Shown here: piece by piece, positions 1 through 8,429 of the stretch | How the letters are laid out: every line of letters starts with the position of its first letter | Position numbering within the stretch: the first letter of the stretch is position 1 | Assembly (NCBI GenBank): GCA_032433595.1 | Contig: JASWJB010000542.1 | Location: 1-17,946 of the forward strand | Source of the DNA: Conoideocrella luteorostrata | Lineage: Eukaryota; Ascomycota; Sordariomycetes; Hypocreales; Clavicipitaceae | Direction: 5' to 3' | DNA: 17,946 nucleotides | Made by a program: the position numbers and the translations under genes | Notes under the pieces: model-generated | Database searches by the model: none | The model's input: only the letters and a program-made list of their open reading frames with translations | What the model was told of the DNA's origin: nothing

Positions 1-126
1 CGGGTCCGATGACGGAATTCATAGATAGTAGTCATCTATAAGAAGAGGTCTAATTCCTCGTCATATTAGATAGAATACAAGGACAATTCCACACATTCAG
101 ACATCCATAGCTGCTCACATTGTGAC
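1..126 (-). repeat. Family B dispersed repeat, fragment
   Basis: The reverse complement of this stretch matches 11982-12077 and 5915-6008. Shared landmarks, in minus-strand order, are a GTCACA start, an AGCAGCTATGG-like segment, GTGGAATTGTCCTTG, a TTCTATCTAA block and GAGGAATTAGACCTC. The copy is cut by the window edge on one side and runs into the satellite on the other, at a point where GTGACATCTGATAC resembles a satellite unit. No coding capacity is seen. It may be part of an LTR or the edge of a larger transposon; the full element is not in the window. Confidence 0.65.
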
Positions 127-2645
127 ATCTGATACTTTATGCAGTGTATGTATTCCGAGATTTGAACCTTTCAACGAGCTCGTTCACTAATTTGCAATGT
201 CTAATGCTTTTTGCAGCGCCTGAACGTTTCAACGAGCTCGTCAGATTCACTTGCGATATATAATACACGTACGTCTTCCGAGATTTAAGCCTTTCAACAT
301 GCTTGTCACATTGACCTGCGATGTCTGATGCTTCTTACACCATCCATACGTCTTCCGAGATTCGAGCCTTTTTAACGAGCTCGTCAGATCAACTTTGCGG
401 TATTTCATGCCGGTACTTCTTCCTAGATTTAAGCCTTTCGACGAGCTCGTTAGATTGACCTACGATGTCTAATACCTCGATAGCGTGTGTTCGAACTTCC
501 GAGAATTGAACTTTTAAACGAGCTCGCTATATTGACCTGCGATATGAGATACCTGTGTGTCTTCCGGGAATTGAACCTTTTTGACGAGCTCGTCAACTTG
601 CGATACCAGATGCCTCTTGCGGCGCCTGTACGTTCTGAGGTTTAAACCTTTTCGGCGAGCTTGTTGGACCGACTTGCGATGTCAAATGCCTCTTGCAGCC
701 TATATGTCTTCCGAGAATAAAACCGCTCAACCAGTTCCTTGCAGCCTGTACGTCTTCTATCGGAATCCCGCCAAGCACAATAGGAAGCACTGAACCCGTC
801 ACATGGTCACCTTTCAGCTACGATGTTTATACGGCCATATCGAGCTTCCCACCTTGACTTGTTTTCTTCTTTTTAGAGAGATACAAAGACTTGTGAATAT
901 ATTCAATTTGAAGCCGATGATCTAGATCATTGCACAACCCTGTGCAACCCACATCTTCCTTGATTTAAGCCTCTCAACAAGCTCGTCAAATTGACCTGCG
1001 AGATCCGATGCTTCTTCCAGAGCCTGTACATTTCTTGATTTAAGCCTTTTCAACAAGCTGGTCAGATTAACCTGCGATATTAGATGCCTGTACGTCTTCC
1101 GAGAAATCGAGTCTTTCAACGAGCTCGTCAGATTTGATGACCTGCGATATCCGATGCTTCTTGCAGCCCATACGTCCTTCGAATTTTAAACCTTTAAACG
1201 AGGTCCTTGCAGCCTGTATGTCTTCCGAGTTGAGCCTTTTCGTCGAACTCGTAAGGTTGGCTGAGTATCTGATGCTTCTTGCGATATCTGATGGTCTTTG
1301 CTATGTGCACATTCCGAGATTTGAGCCCTTTCAACTAGCTCGTCAGCTGACTGAGTTAGATAGTGGCCGACAATCCGATTATCAATTACTTACGAGATAT
1401 CCTGCTTCGAAAGCGCGTGTACGTCTTCCGACATTTGAACCGTTCCAACGAGCTCCTTGCAGCCTATACCTCTTCCGTGAACCAAATCTTTCAACGAGCT
1501 CCTTGGAGCCTGCAAGTCTTTCGAGAATTAAGCCTTTCAACAAGCTCGTTAGATTAATAACCTGCGACATCCGATGCTTCTTGCAGAGCCTGTGTATCTT
1601 GCGAGATTCGAGCCCTTTGGTGGTGCTTGTCAGTCTGGTTCTGTATCTGATGCTTCGTGCGATATCTAACGCTCCCAAAACGCCTGTACATCTTGCGAGT
1701 TTGAGTCTTTCAACGAGCTCGTCAGATTGACTGGATGTCTGTCGCTTCAAAAATGCCTGTACGTCTTGCGAGATTTCACCTTTCAATAAACTTATCAACT
1801 AACTGGTGATATCCGACGCCTCTTGCAGCCCGTACATCTTCCGATCTCAGCCTTTCCATCGCGCTCGTCAAGGTAACTAGATGTCTGATGCTTCTTTCAG
1901 TCTGTACGTTATCTAATAATCGAACGTTCCAACGAGCTCGTCAGACTGACCTGCGATATCCACTAGATCCAATGCTTCTTGCAGCGCCTGTGCCATTCAA
2001 CGAGCTCGTCAACTAACTTTTTATATCTGATGCTTTGTGCAGTGTACGTCTTCGGAGATTTCAGCCTTTTCAACGAGCTCTTCAGATCGACCTACGATGT
2101 CTGATGCTTCGATAGTGCCTGTAAGTCTCCCGAAACCCAAACCTTTCAACGAGCTCCCCGAAACCTATACGTTTTCCAAGCTTTAATCCTTTCAACAAGC
2201 TCGTCAGGTTGAATTGCGATATCTGATGGATACGATGCTTCTTAGACGTCTGTACATCATCCGACATTTAAACCTTTCATCGAGCTCGTCAGATTAACCT
2301 ACGAACTGATGTTTTTTGCAGCGCCTGAACCCTTCAACGAGCTCTTGAACTGACTGAATTAGACCGCGGCCGATAATCCCATCATCAAAGAAATCGTCTT
2401 AGTCAGATTTCTTTACGATATCTGAGTGATCTGACGCTTCTTGCAACGCCTGAACCTTTCAACGAGCTCGTTAGATTGACGTGCGATAAAAGATGCCTGT
2501 ACGTCTTGCGAGACATGAACCCTTTCGTCAAGCTCGTCAGGCTAACTGTTGACGCTTCGAGAACGCCTGTACGTCTTCCGAGACTAGAACCTATTCAACG
2601 AGCTTGTCAGATTAACCTGCGATCTGATGCTTCTCGCAGCGCCTG
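127..2645. repeat. Degenerate satellite array, left block
   Basis: About 30 diverged head-to-tail units are recognisable by eye. An approximate unit is: cttcttgcagcgcc, tgtacgtcttccgaga, tttgaacctttca, then ACGAGCTCGTCAGATTGAC, then ctgcgatatctgatg. Unit length varies, mostly about 60-85 bp, because the cttcttgcagcgcc part is present in some units and missing in others. The core ACGAGCTCGT is a perfect 10-bp palindrome, exact in roughly a third of units, and GATATC is a second recurring palindrome. A variant with a CCCATCATCAAAGAAATCGT segment at about 2366-2405 recurs at 15732-15771. Open frames across it, such as 1134-1730 (+) and 1382-1798 (-), translate the repeat and are not genes. Confidence 0.9.
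758..953 (+). mobile_element. Solo LTR, family A, inserted in satellite
   Basis: This 196-bp insertion interrupts a satellite unit and is flanked by TCTTC at 753-757 and again at 954-958, a 5-bp target-site duplication. Removing it restores an ordinary satellite unit. It matches 11515-11710 (same length) and 16845-17052. The intact family terminus is TGTTGG...CCCACA, with TG/CA ends as in LTRs; here the first bases have decayed to TATCGG. A TATA-like TTTATACGG lies near 828, downstream of a CACATGG that is CACGTGG in other copies. No internal retroelement sequence is present, so a solo LTR is the best reading; a SINE is less likely because no pol III boxes or 3' tail are seen. Confidence 0.8.
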
Positions 2646-3060
2646 ACCCAAGAGGACTCCTCACAGTCTCCTCCTTTTTCTACTCACAACCCGAGCGAAA
2701 ACCACCTATCCCGCCGGCACTTTGTGCGTTACCCGCCGCAGAGTTGCCGGGCGCGCCGGGAGGGTCCATTTTGCCAATCTTTTTCACTGCATCGTGTGCG
2801 CCGGGCGTTTCTGCATCGGTTGCGCTAGGTTTCGTGCCGTTTGGTGCGCTGGGTGTCGAGTTACGTGCAAGCCCCTACTGTTGGCACGCGCGCCCTCACT
2901 GTCATCAGAGTATACACATGTATAAGCCTTACAAAATGCCTTGCAAAAGGTCCTGCAAAAGGCAAAGCTATGATGCGTCAAAATCCCAAGGCTGCGCCCT
3001 GCGCGTGATGACTTTGCAGCAGGACATGACTTCACGGCCAGAGACAGACAGACTATTAAC
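2646..3060 (+). repeat. Family C GC-rich dispersed repeat, copy C1
   Basis: It begins directly at the end of the satellite. It matches 13300-13726 (reverse), 13784-14200 and 17450-17946. Landmarks are ggactcctcacagtctcctcc, acaacccgagcgaaaaccac, CTATCCCGCCGGCA, GCCCGCCGCAGAGTTGCCGG-like, and later CCTTGCAAAAGGTCCTG followed by CAAAATCCCAAGGC. Short frames on both strands (for example 2627-3073 +, 2784-3146 -) are unlikely to be genes, because the other copies keep no common frame. The class of element is unknown to me. Confidence 0.75.
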
Positions 3061-3461
3061 AGCAGGAAAATAAATGTCTTAAGGCAGGAGATGACTTTAC
3101 AGCAGGAAGACACACAGACTGTCGGTGCCTGCACTCTTGACAGCAAGACGTGGGAAAGACGACAAGAGCTCTCTCATGTAAACACCGCACGAACCCTCGT
3201 CCAAGTCCGTCACGAACTTTCCTCTTGTGCAAGTCTTGGTGGCTCACCAAACGGACGACACTAAATAAACAACACCAAACAAGCGACATTTCCCCCACAA
3301 CCCGCCGCAGACGAGGACGATAGTCCTGCCAGTCGCCGTCGCCGCAGACCGCGCGCTGGCATCAGTGGCTGCCGGCCCGCTGACATGGAGAACAGTCAAA
3401 GGATTCATGGCTGAATTGTATCCAGGAGGAGCGTGGATTCCACACTGTGTAATGCAACACC
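3061..3461. other. No gene seen; short imperfect repeat
   Basis: GATGACTTTGCAGCAGGA (near 3007) and GATGACTTTACAGCAGGA (near 3090) form an imperfect direct repeat, each followed by an AGACAGACAGACT-like stretch. The rest, including an Arg-coding GC-rich patch around 3300-3370, shows no convincing open frame or RNA. Confidence 0.5.
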
Positions 3462-3499
3462 CCGACGCCTCGTTGTATAAGACGTGACAAGGCTGAACC

Positions 3500-3639
3500 C
3501 CCCGTTGTGCAAGGCTTCTTTTGTTATAACAAGAATGCCTTGCCCCCCCAGCTTTCACTTTACCCATCTGGCTCTCTTTTACGTATTTGTATCATCAAAA
3601 CATCAAGACACACACACTCACATCATCAACCCACCGAAC
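3500..3639 (+). promoter_or_regulatory. Conserved leader of Cys-rich gene, unit A
   Basis: A pyrimidine-rich stretch is followed by ATCAAAACATCAAGACAC and a CA-rich run ending at the ATG, a composition typical of fungal 5' untranslated leaders. The same order (CTGGCTCTCT, then TATCAAAACATCAACACA) precedes the second copy. A TGTATAA at 3474-3480 could be a TATA element. Shared ancestry alone could explain the similarity, so the functional claim is inference. Confidence 0.45.
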
Positions 3640-3843
3640 ATGTGCTACGCCATCACCAAAGATTACTGGAAGCTCTGCAGATGCATGTCGGTGGTACGCC
3701 GCATGATACACTGCGAGTGCGGCCAGTCCTGCGACTGCAGCAACTACATTGAATTAGAAACAATGGAACGGGACAGTTGGTGTGAGCAATGCGCCAGGAG
3801 GATCATCGAAGGCACCCAGCGCGGACCAGGCAGTGAGTTGTAA
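3640..3843 (+). CDS. Small cysteine-rich protein, 67 aa (copy 1)
   Basis: I do not recognise the family. The 67-aa product has nine cysteines at 2, 13, 15, 25, 27, 31, 33, 48 and 51. They form a C-x-C pair, an HC-x-C-x3-C-x-C cluster and a terminal WC-x2-C pair, which could bind metal or form disulfides. No signal peptide follows this ATG. The paralogue at 5028-5228 shares MCY, YWKLC.CM, SVVR.M.HCE, CDC.NY and WC.QC, and differs by one whole-codon insertion, which argues that the frame is coding. The ATG was chosen because it follows a CA-rich leader and the paralogue has its ATG at the same place. The frame stays open upstream to an ATG at 3484, so a longer product with a hydrophobic LALFYVFV stretch is possible. 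No intron is apparent. Function unknown. Confidence 0.65.
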   Translation: MCYAITKDYWKLCRCMSVVRRMIHCECGQSCDCSNYIELETMERDSWCEQCARRIIEGTQRGPGSEL

Positions 3844-4503
3844 ATGTCTACTCAAATAGCCACGGATAGCATAGCGACTAATAGCCACAGACATGCAACT
3901 GTCGACCAAGGAGGAGCAGCAGGGGGTCTGTGTATTGGTCTGATAAACAACTGTCGATCGAAGGGGTCTGCCTGTCAGTGACAAGACAATTTTCCGTCTT
4001 GCTCGGGATTCTCAACTACCCTGTATCTCGGTGTCACGCAACTCTCACAATGCACAAGCAACTTGGACGGCACTGCACCGTCTCTTTATCTGTCTCGCAT
4101 ATCTTTATTTGTGACGCAGCTCTCACATTGAATGCACAAGGAACTTGGACGGCACAGCACCATCTCTCATCTGCGCGCACACATAGAGTCAACCCTCGTA
4201 AAGCATACAGCGACCCCCAGCACGTGCCCCGCCCAAAGCAGCAAGGTCGCGAACCAGTTGGTCATCAAGCCTGACTAAGCGTCCCACGCCTAAAGCAGCC
4301 GAGCCTGACGCCACGCTGAGAGTGGCAGGGCACGCCACATTCCACGCACTACGCTGTGTCAATCGACCAAGTGTAGCATCGGCGAGTCACAGTCACGGAG
4401 ACAATAGAGTGATGACAGTAGGCAGGCATGGAGGCGCTATTGTCATGGGCACAATACGAAGAGGGGAGGGGGCCGACGGTGTACACCGTGTGCGGGCGAC
4501 GAG

Positions 4504-4733
4504 ACATCAGACGAGAGACGAGACGGGGCGGGGCGGCTACACATTAGACGAGAGAGAAGACGAGACGAGGCGGCGACAAATTAGACGAGAGAGAAAACGA
4601 GACAAGGCGACAACACATCAGACGAGAGACGAGCCGAGGCGACGATACATCAGACAAGAGAGGAGACGAGACAACGACACATCAGACGAGAGACGAGACG
4701 AGACGAGAGACAACAGACATCAGACGAGACGTC
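4504..4733. repeat. Degenerate 36-bp minisatellite
   Basis: Seven imperfect units start near 4504, 4541, 4577, 4615, 4647, 4679 and 4717. Each is built on ACATCAGACGAGAGACGAGA followed by a GGCGAC-like tail, with unit lengths of about 32-38 bp. The strand is purine-rich and rich in CGAGA. The open frame through it (4322-4819 +) encodes only Arg/Asp/Glu/Thr-rich repeat translation and is not called as a gene. Downstream, 4745-4805 is strikingly GC-rich (CCGGGGGCC twice, GGCGGCGG) with no assigned function. Confidence 0.8.
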
Positions 4734-4894
4734 GATCGCGCTGCATCACTTCCCTCCGGGGGCCCTGCCGGGGGCCGCCTGCGGCGAGCTGCGCCTGGCG
4801 GCGGTTCTTAGCCGTGTAGATTGAATCTTATTACGCCTCCGTTGTTGTGTGCGAGACTTGACAAGCCCCGGATGGAGCACTCCGAACATCGGGC

Positions 4895-5027
4895 AAACCT
4901 TGCCCTTTGTTTTCCAAAAAAAGACTGCCCTGCTCCCCGGCCTTCACTCTACCACCTGGCTCTCTCGTACTTCCTTGTATTATCAAAACATCAACACATA
5001 CACTCACAACATTGGCCGACTCTTAAC
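4895..5027 (+). promoter_or_regulatory. Conserved leader of Cys-rich gene, unit B
   Basis: It has the same order of elements as the leader of the first copy: pyrimidine-rich block, CTGGCTCTCTCGTACT, TATCAAAACATCAACACATA and then the ATG context AACATGTGCTACGG. No TATA-like element matches the one in unit A. Functional status is inferred from position and composition. Confidence 0.4.
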
Positions 5028-5228
5028 ATGTGCTACGGCGTCACCAGTGAGTACTGGAAGCTCTGTGGATGTATGACCTCGGTGGTACGGCCCATGACAC
5101 ACTGTGAGCGCGGCGAGTACTGTGACTGCGGCAACTACCTCGAAGTGGGCAAGATAGAATGGCCGGCCTGGTGTGCACAATGCGTCGAAAACATGGTCCC
5201 TGTTGACCTGGAAGACTCGCCTAAGTAG
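5028..5228 (+). CDS. Small cysteine-rich protein, 66 aa (copy 2)
   Basis: This is a paralogue of the 3640-3843 gene. The 66-aa product keeps cysteines at 2, 13, 15, 26, 32, 34, 49 and 52, but the second cysteine of the central HC-x-C pair is replaced (HCER instead of HCEC), leaving eight. The C-terminal WC-x2-C pair and the CDC.NY motif are intact. It has one extra Thr after CM relative to copy 1, and its C-terminus (VDLEDSPK) is unrelated to that of copy 1, so the conserved domain ends around residue 52. The start was chosen by alignment with copy 1. The frame is also open upstream to 4821, with a similar LALSYFLVLSKHQ stretch, so an N-terminally extended or spliced form cannot be excluded. 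Function unknown. Confidence 0.65.
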   Translation: MCYGVTSEYWKLCGCMTSVVRPMTHCERGEYCDCGNYLEVGKIEWPAWCAQCVENMVPVDLEDSPK

Positions 5229-5394
5229 AGGCGGTAGGTGCGTAGCCGCTCAGCGCGGACGACCAGACGGTGAGTTGTGAGCGTCTATCTACTCAAACAG
5301 CCATGGCATAGTGAACTGACAGTGGCAGACATACAAACCGTCGACCGAGGGAGGAGCAAGAACGGGTAGGGGTCTGTTTGTTGGTCTACCTGTC

Positions 5395-5479
5395 GGTCTA
5401 TCTGTCGTGGGTGACAGGAGATGTTTACCGTCTGTCTGTATGTTGGTCTATCTGTCGTGGGTGACAGGAGAAGTTCACC

Positions 5480-5494
<15 letters not shown>
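5395..5494. repeat. 50-bp tandem direct repeat, two units
   Basis: GGTCTATCTGTCGTGGGTGA starts at 5395 and again at 5445. Each is followed by CAGGAGA, a TT(T/C)ACCG segment and a CTGTCTGT tail, giving a 50-bp period. The second unit's tail runs into the adjacent tetranucleotide run. Confidence 0.85.

Positions 5495-5554
<60 letters not shown>
5481..5554. repeat. TCTG tetranucleotide microsatellite, 18.5 units
   Basis: A 74-bp uninterrupted run of TCTG. It lies in the 3' flank of the second Cys-rich gene. Frames through it (5285-5596 -, 5407-5640 +) are artefacts of the repeat. Confidence 0.97.
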
Positions 5555-5914
5555 GTTGGAACATTGGTGACGAGACCATTTTGCCGTCTTGCTCACATTG
5601 GCTGCCGGGGAATCTCAACTACACTGCATCTCGTTTTTAGGTAACTCTCACAATGCACAAAGAACATGGACGGCATATACCGTCTCTCATCTATCTCGCG
5701 CATCTCATCCGTCTCGCACACATTAGAGTCATCACCATCGTAAAGCATCCAGCGACCCTAGCCCAGAGTAGCAAGGGTCGCAAACCACCATCATAGAGGT
5801 CGGCTAACTGTGTCGATTCATGTTTGTCAGTTGAAGTGCCGTTTAAGTTGGGGTGGCGCCGGCCAAGACGCTACCTGTTTGTCAATTTGAACCGACCTTT
5901 GACCTGCCAATTTG

Positions 5915-6008
5915 TCACAAGTGAGCAGTTATGGAAGTCGGGTCTCTAAGCAGTGGAAAATTGTCCTTGATTTCTATCTAATTGACGGGGAATTTGACTA
6001 CTATTTAT
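5915..6008 (+). repeat. Family B dispersed repeat, second copy
   Basis: It runs from GTCACAAGTGAGCAG through GCAGTTATGGAAG, CAGTGGAAAATTGTCCTTG, TTCTATCTAATTGACG and GGGGAATTTGACTACT. It matches 11982-12077 in the same orientation and the window's first 126 bases in the opposite orientation, and is more diverged than those two are from each other. Confidence 0.65.
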
Positions 6009-6059
6009 CTCTGCGATATGCCTCTCCTTGTGGATTCATTTCATTCCATTGATTCTGAC

Positions 6060-6240
6060 GATATCGTAGGCTTCCGGCGATGTTGTATCCGTCCAGCGAT
6101 GCGCTTCCGTCGGCATCGTACGATTCCGACGATGTTGAATGCTTCCGGTCGTACGTTTCCGATGATACTGAATGCCTCCCGTAATGTTGAATGTTTCCGG
6201 TCGCATCGTGCGTTTTCGGTGATGTTGAGTGTTTCCTGTG
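6060..6240. repeat. Degenerate GATGTTGAATG / TTCCG tandem repeats
   Basis: Variants of cgatgttgaatgcttccg recur irregularly about every 25-35 bp (for example near 6077, 6129, 6160, 6182 and 6218), often followed by GTCGTACG or GTCGCATCGT. Frames on both strands are open but repetitive in content, so I do not call genes. Confidence 0.6.
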
Positions 6241-6480
6241 ACACAATTGAACCAACCTTTGACCTGCCAATTGAACTGCCCTTTGACACGAGGTGGCATC
6301 AATTGTTGAACTGCCTTTGACCTGTCAATTGAACTGTTGTTGAACCGCCTTTGACCCAGGGTCACATCAATTGTCAAGCTGCTATTGACCTGGGTAGTAT
6401 TAATTGATCCGCCCTTTGACTGGGGTCGTATCGGTCAATCGCCCACCCGTTCGTCCACTACGAGCCCAGGGTCGTATCGG
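6240..6480. repeat. Degenerate CAATTGAAC / CCTTTGACC repeats
   Basis: The sequence alternates TCAATTGAAC-like and GCCTTTGACC-like blocks at least five times, and two GGGTCGTATCGG copies lie near 6424 and 6470. A closely similar block, CAATTTGAACCGACCTTTGA, also occurs near 5884, so the array appears to be split by the family B copy and the preceding repeat. CAATTG is itself a palindrome. No coding sequence is supported. Confidence 0.6.
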
Positions 6481-7141
6481 CGATCAAGGCAGCGTGGCAG
6501 GCCTGCCATGCCCAACGCTAGCATTGCTTGTGGGCCGTCGGGACATCAAACCGAAGATGGCGTCCAGGGTCATCGTCGTGGTGTCTTCGTATCGAATGCA
6601 AGTACGGAGTATTGCTCCTCTCCTGCACAGTGTTAGCCCAGCACACGCAGCGCACCCATGCGATAGGGATCGGGAAGGCTTGAACCTACGACCGATATTG
6701 CGACGAGGCTCAAAGGCAGAACGCTCCACAGGCAGAAAAACCCTGTGGCCCTTCTTTCAATATTGCAACACGCCACGGGACAAGGCTTGAACCTTGCTTG
6801 CGGCTGTCCATGTATGTCGCAGTCACTCACGCCCGCGATATATCGTACTTGTCAGCTAGTAGTCGTACCCTCCTCCTGTCTAGCCAGATAAGCCTTGTCA
6901 GCCGTATCGCCTGTCATTATCGTAGCCAGACGCAGACGCGTGGTCTCAACCTAGTCTGACCAATCACCGCCAGGCTCGTTTACGTAATCAACCCACGTCT
7001 AGAGAGGTAGAGGGGTAAGTGGAGGGACAAGTGGAGAGGCGAGTGATTGTGGAAGTGGATGGCAAGATGGATACTAGCATGCGGGGGACAATTTAACTGA
7101 GCCATTTCGTCCACATTGTCCAATTGACCCTTTTCATTCGA
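6481..7141. other. No gene seen
   Basis: Frames here (6404-6790 +, 6484-6729 -) lack recognisable domains and overlap each other. Two short AAGGCTTGAACCT-like segments (near 6677 and 6782) resemble a T-arm read backwards, but no cloverleaf can be completed around them. A purine-rich stretch with repeated GGAGAGGCGAG-like words lies at 7000-7050. Confidence 0.5.
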
Positions 7142-7245
7142 ACGCCCACTATAGATATAATTAAAGTTTATTATTAATAGCTATATAATAATTATACTTT
7201 TTTTTTTTTTTTTTTTAGTTTTATTTTTAGTTTTATTTTGAGTGT
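7142..7245. repeat. AT-rich island with T19 tract
   Basis: About 100 bp of A/T-rich DNA contains an uninterrupted run of 19 T (7198-7216), followed by TTTTA-like repeats (agttttatttttagtttta). On the minus strand this reads as a poly(A)-like tail, compatible with the 3' end of a retroposed sequence in reverse orientation, but no target duplication or adjacent element was recognised. A replication or scaffold role is equally unproven. Confidence 0.7.
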
Positions 7246-8429
7246 GCGAAGGTGCAGAGGAGCAGGCAGACCCACCCTGCGGCCAATCAAGACAAGTCGC
7301 CTTGAAGGCTACATCTGCTTACCAGCACATCTCACAATAATACAAGTACCGGCAATTTTCCAGTGTATCTCCTAGATTCCCGTACTGTAAGCGTGGTCAA
7401 ATGTAACGACAGGGATGCCAGACCAATGAAAGCATAATATTAAAGGTACTTGAACCGCCACCTATTTTCCACTATGATAGAAGTCGAAGCATCCCCGTTT
7501 TTTTACAAATCGCTACACTGCACTGGTCGCAGCCCCACGAGGTCTGCCGCCCGGGCAGCCTACTAGCTATAGGTGCTATCAGCTGCGTGCTCACGTACGC
7601 TATTTGCCTTGTTAATAATTAAAGCCTCTCCATCGACTATCGTGAAACACGCTGTAGGCGTCTTGGTGTGCTAGGTTTTGGCTGGTTACGCGGGTCATTA
7701 CTCCGTAGAAGTCCCCATGAATGAAAAAAGTGGCAAAAGTGGCAAAAATGGGACATCGATACATTTGACCAGGCTTCTAGGAGATACAGATAGCTACATC
7801 GCATGCGTCGCGCTGTGAGCAGCCAGTGAGGTACCGGGCTCGTACCTGTGCTGTGGTGGGTCCGCCTGGCACCTTCGCGCACTCAAAGGGATGCAGGACG
7901 AAAGTGAAAGTGAGGCGCGAGGTGATGGTGAAATAAATCTCACTCTGGCCCGGAGAACACCAATACACGGACGCTGTGCGCGCCACATGCCATGCAGCCA
8001 ACGTAACTGACACTTGCTCCGCATTCCATACGTGGTTTGGGCAGGCGAATTGGTCCCGTCTCGTGGAGTTATCCGACCGAGCGCGCATCGAGTGTCGACC
8101 TTTGCCCATGCCAACACAACGAGGATGAAATGGACGTTCGTTCACGGTTGTAGGAGCAGCATCAATGGCTCTACAGCTGTCAGAGGCCACCAGCAGTGAG
8201 GGCATCCAGCGATCCCCGCGGGGCCGTGGAACTAGTGATGCACCTAAGGCCACTGGAGGGAAGAGTATCATGCAGCTAGCAAACTCTTCGCTGCGGGGTA
8301 GCGACGAGCATCAGTGGAGAGAGAGGAGAGAAAGAGATCAAGACCATCAACAATAGAGTGCGACCTTGCTGCTACGAACGAAATAACGAATGCATCAGGA
8401 GTCTTGTTCCTCACTCTGCTATATTAGAA
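7246..8429. other. No convincing gene
   Basis: There are several overlapping frames: 7777-8271 (-, 164 aa), 7794-8117 (-), and 8165-8356 (+, 63 aa, ending in a RERRERDQD charged tail). None shows a recognisable domain, and they overlap in conflicting frames. The 8165-8356 frame is the least unlikely, but composition alone does not support it. Confidence 0.45.

Larger units (their letters stand above)
3462..4290 (+). repeat. Segmental duplication, unit A
   Basis: This segment is colinear with 4831-5800. The match covers the 5' flank, the small Cys-rich CDS, and a long 3' flank with landmarks CTACTCAAA.AGCCA, CGTCGACC-like, CCGTCTTGCTC, CTCTCACAATGCACAA, CTTGGACGGCA, GTAAAGCAT.CAGCGACCC and AGCAAGG.TCGC. 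Inside unit A the ACAATGCACAA..ACTTGGACGGCA piece is itself doubled (about 4039-4088 and 4116-4170); unit B has one copy. Confidence 0.8.
4831..5800 (+). repeat. Segmental duplication, unit B
   Basis: This is the second copy of the segment described at 3462-4290, in the same orientation, about 1.37 kb downstream. It is longer because a 50-bp direct repeat and a TCTG microsatellite have grown in its 3' flank. The coding part and flanks have all diverged, so the duplication is not recent. Confidence 0.8.

Noticed and set aside
1134..1730. 198-aa open frame in the left satellite
   Set aside because: The translation simply reads satellite units; similar frames occur on both strands of both satellite blocks.
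127..2645. CRISPR-like array
   Set aside because: Units are degenerate and contiguous, without constant repeats separated by unique equal-length spacers, and no cas genes are present.
2627..3146. Genes within family C copy C1
   Set aside because: No frame is shared with the other C copies, as would be expected if the repeat encoded a protein.
4476..4489. Perfect 14-bp palindrome ACGGTGTACACCGT
   Set aside because: About one such palindrome is expected by chance in a window of this length, and it is not repeated elsewhere here.
4322..4819. 165-aa Arg-rich protein
   Set aside because: The frame is opened by the ACGAGA minisatellite; the flanks show no coding signature.
6661..6790. Possible tRNA on the minus strand (AAGGCTTGAACCT words)
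   Set aside because: No acceptor, D-arm and anticodon stems could be paired around either T-arm-like word.
7777..8271. 164-aa minus-strand protein
   Set aside because: No recognisable domain, conflicting overlapping frames, and composition like random GC-rich DNA.
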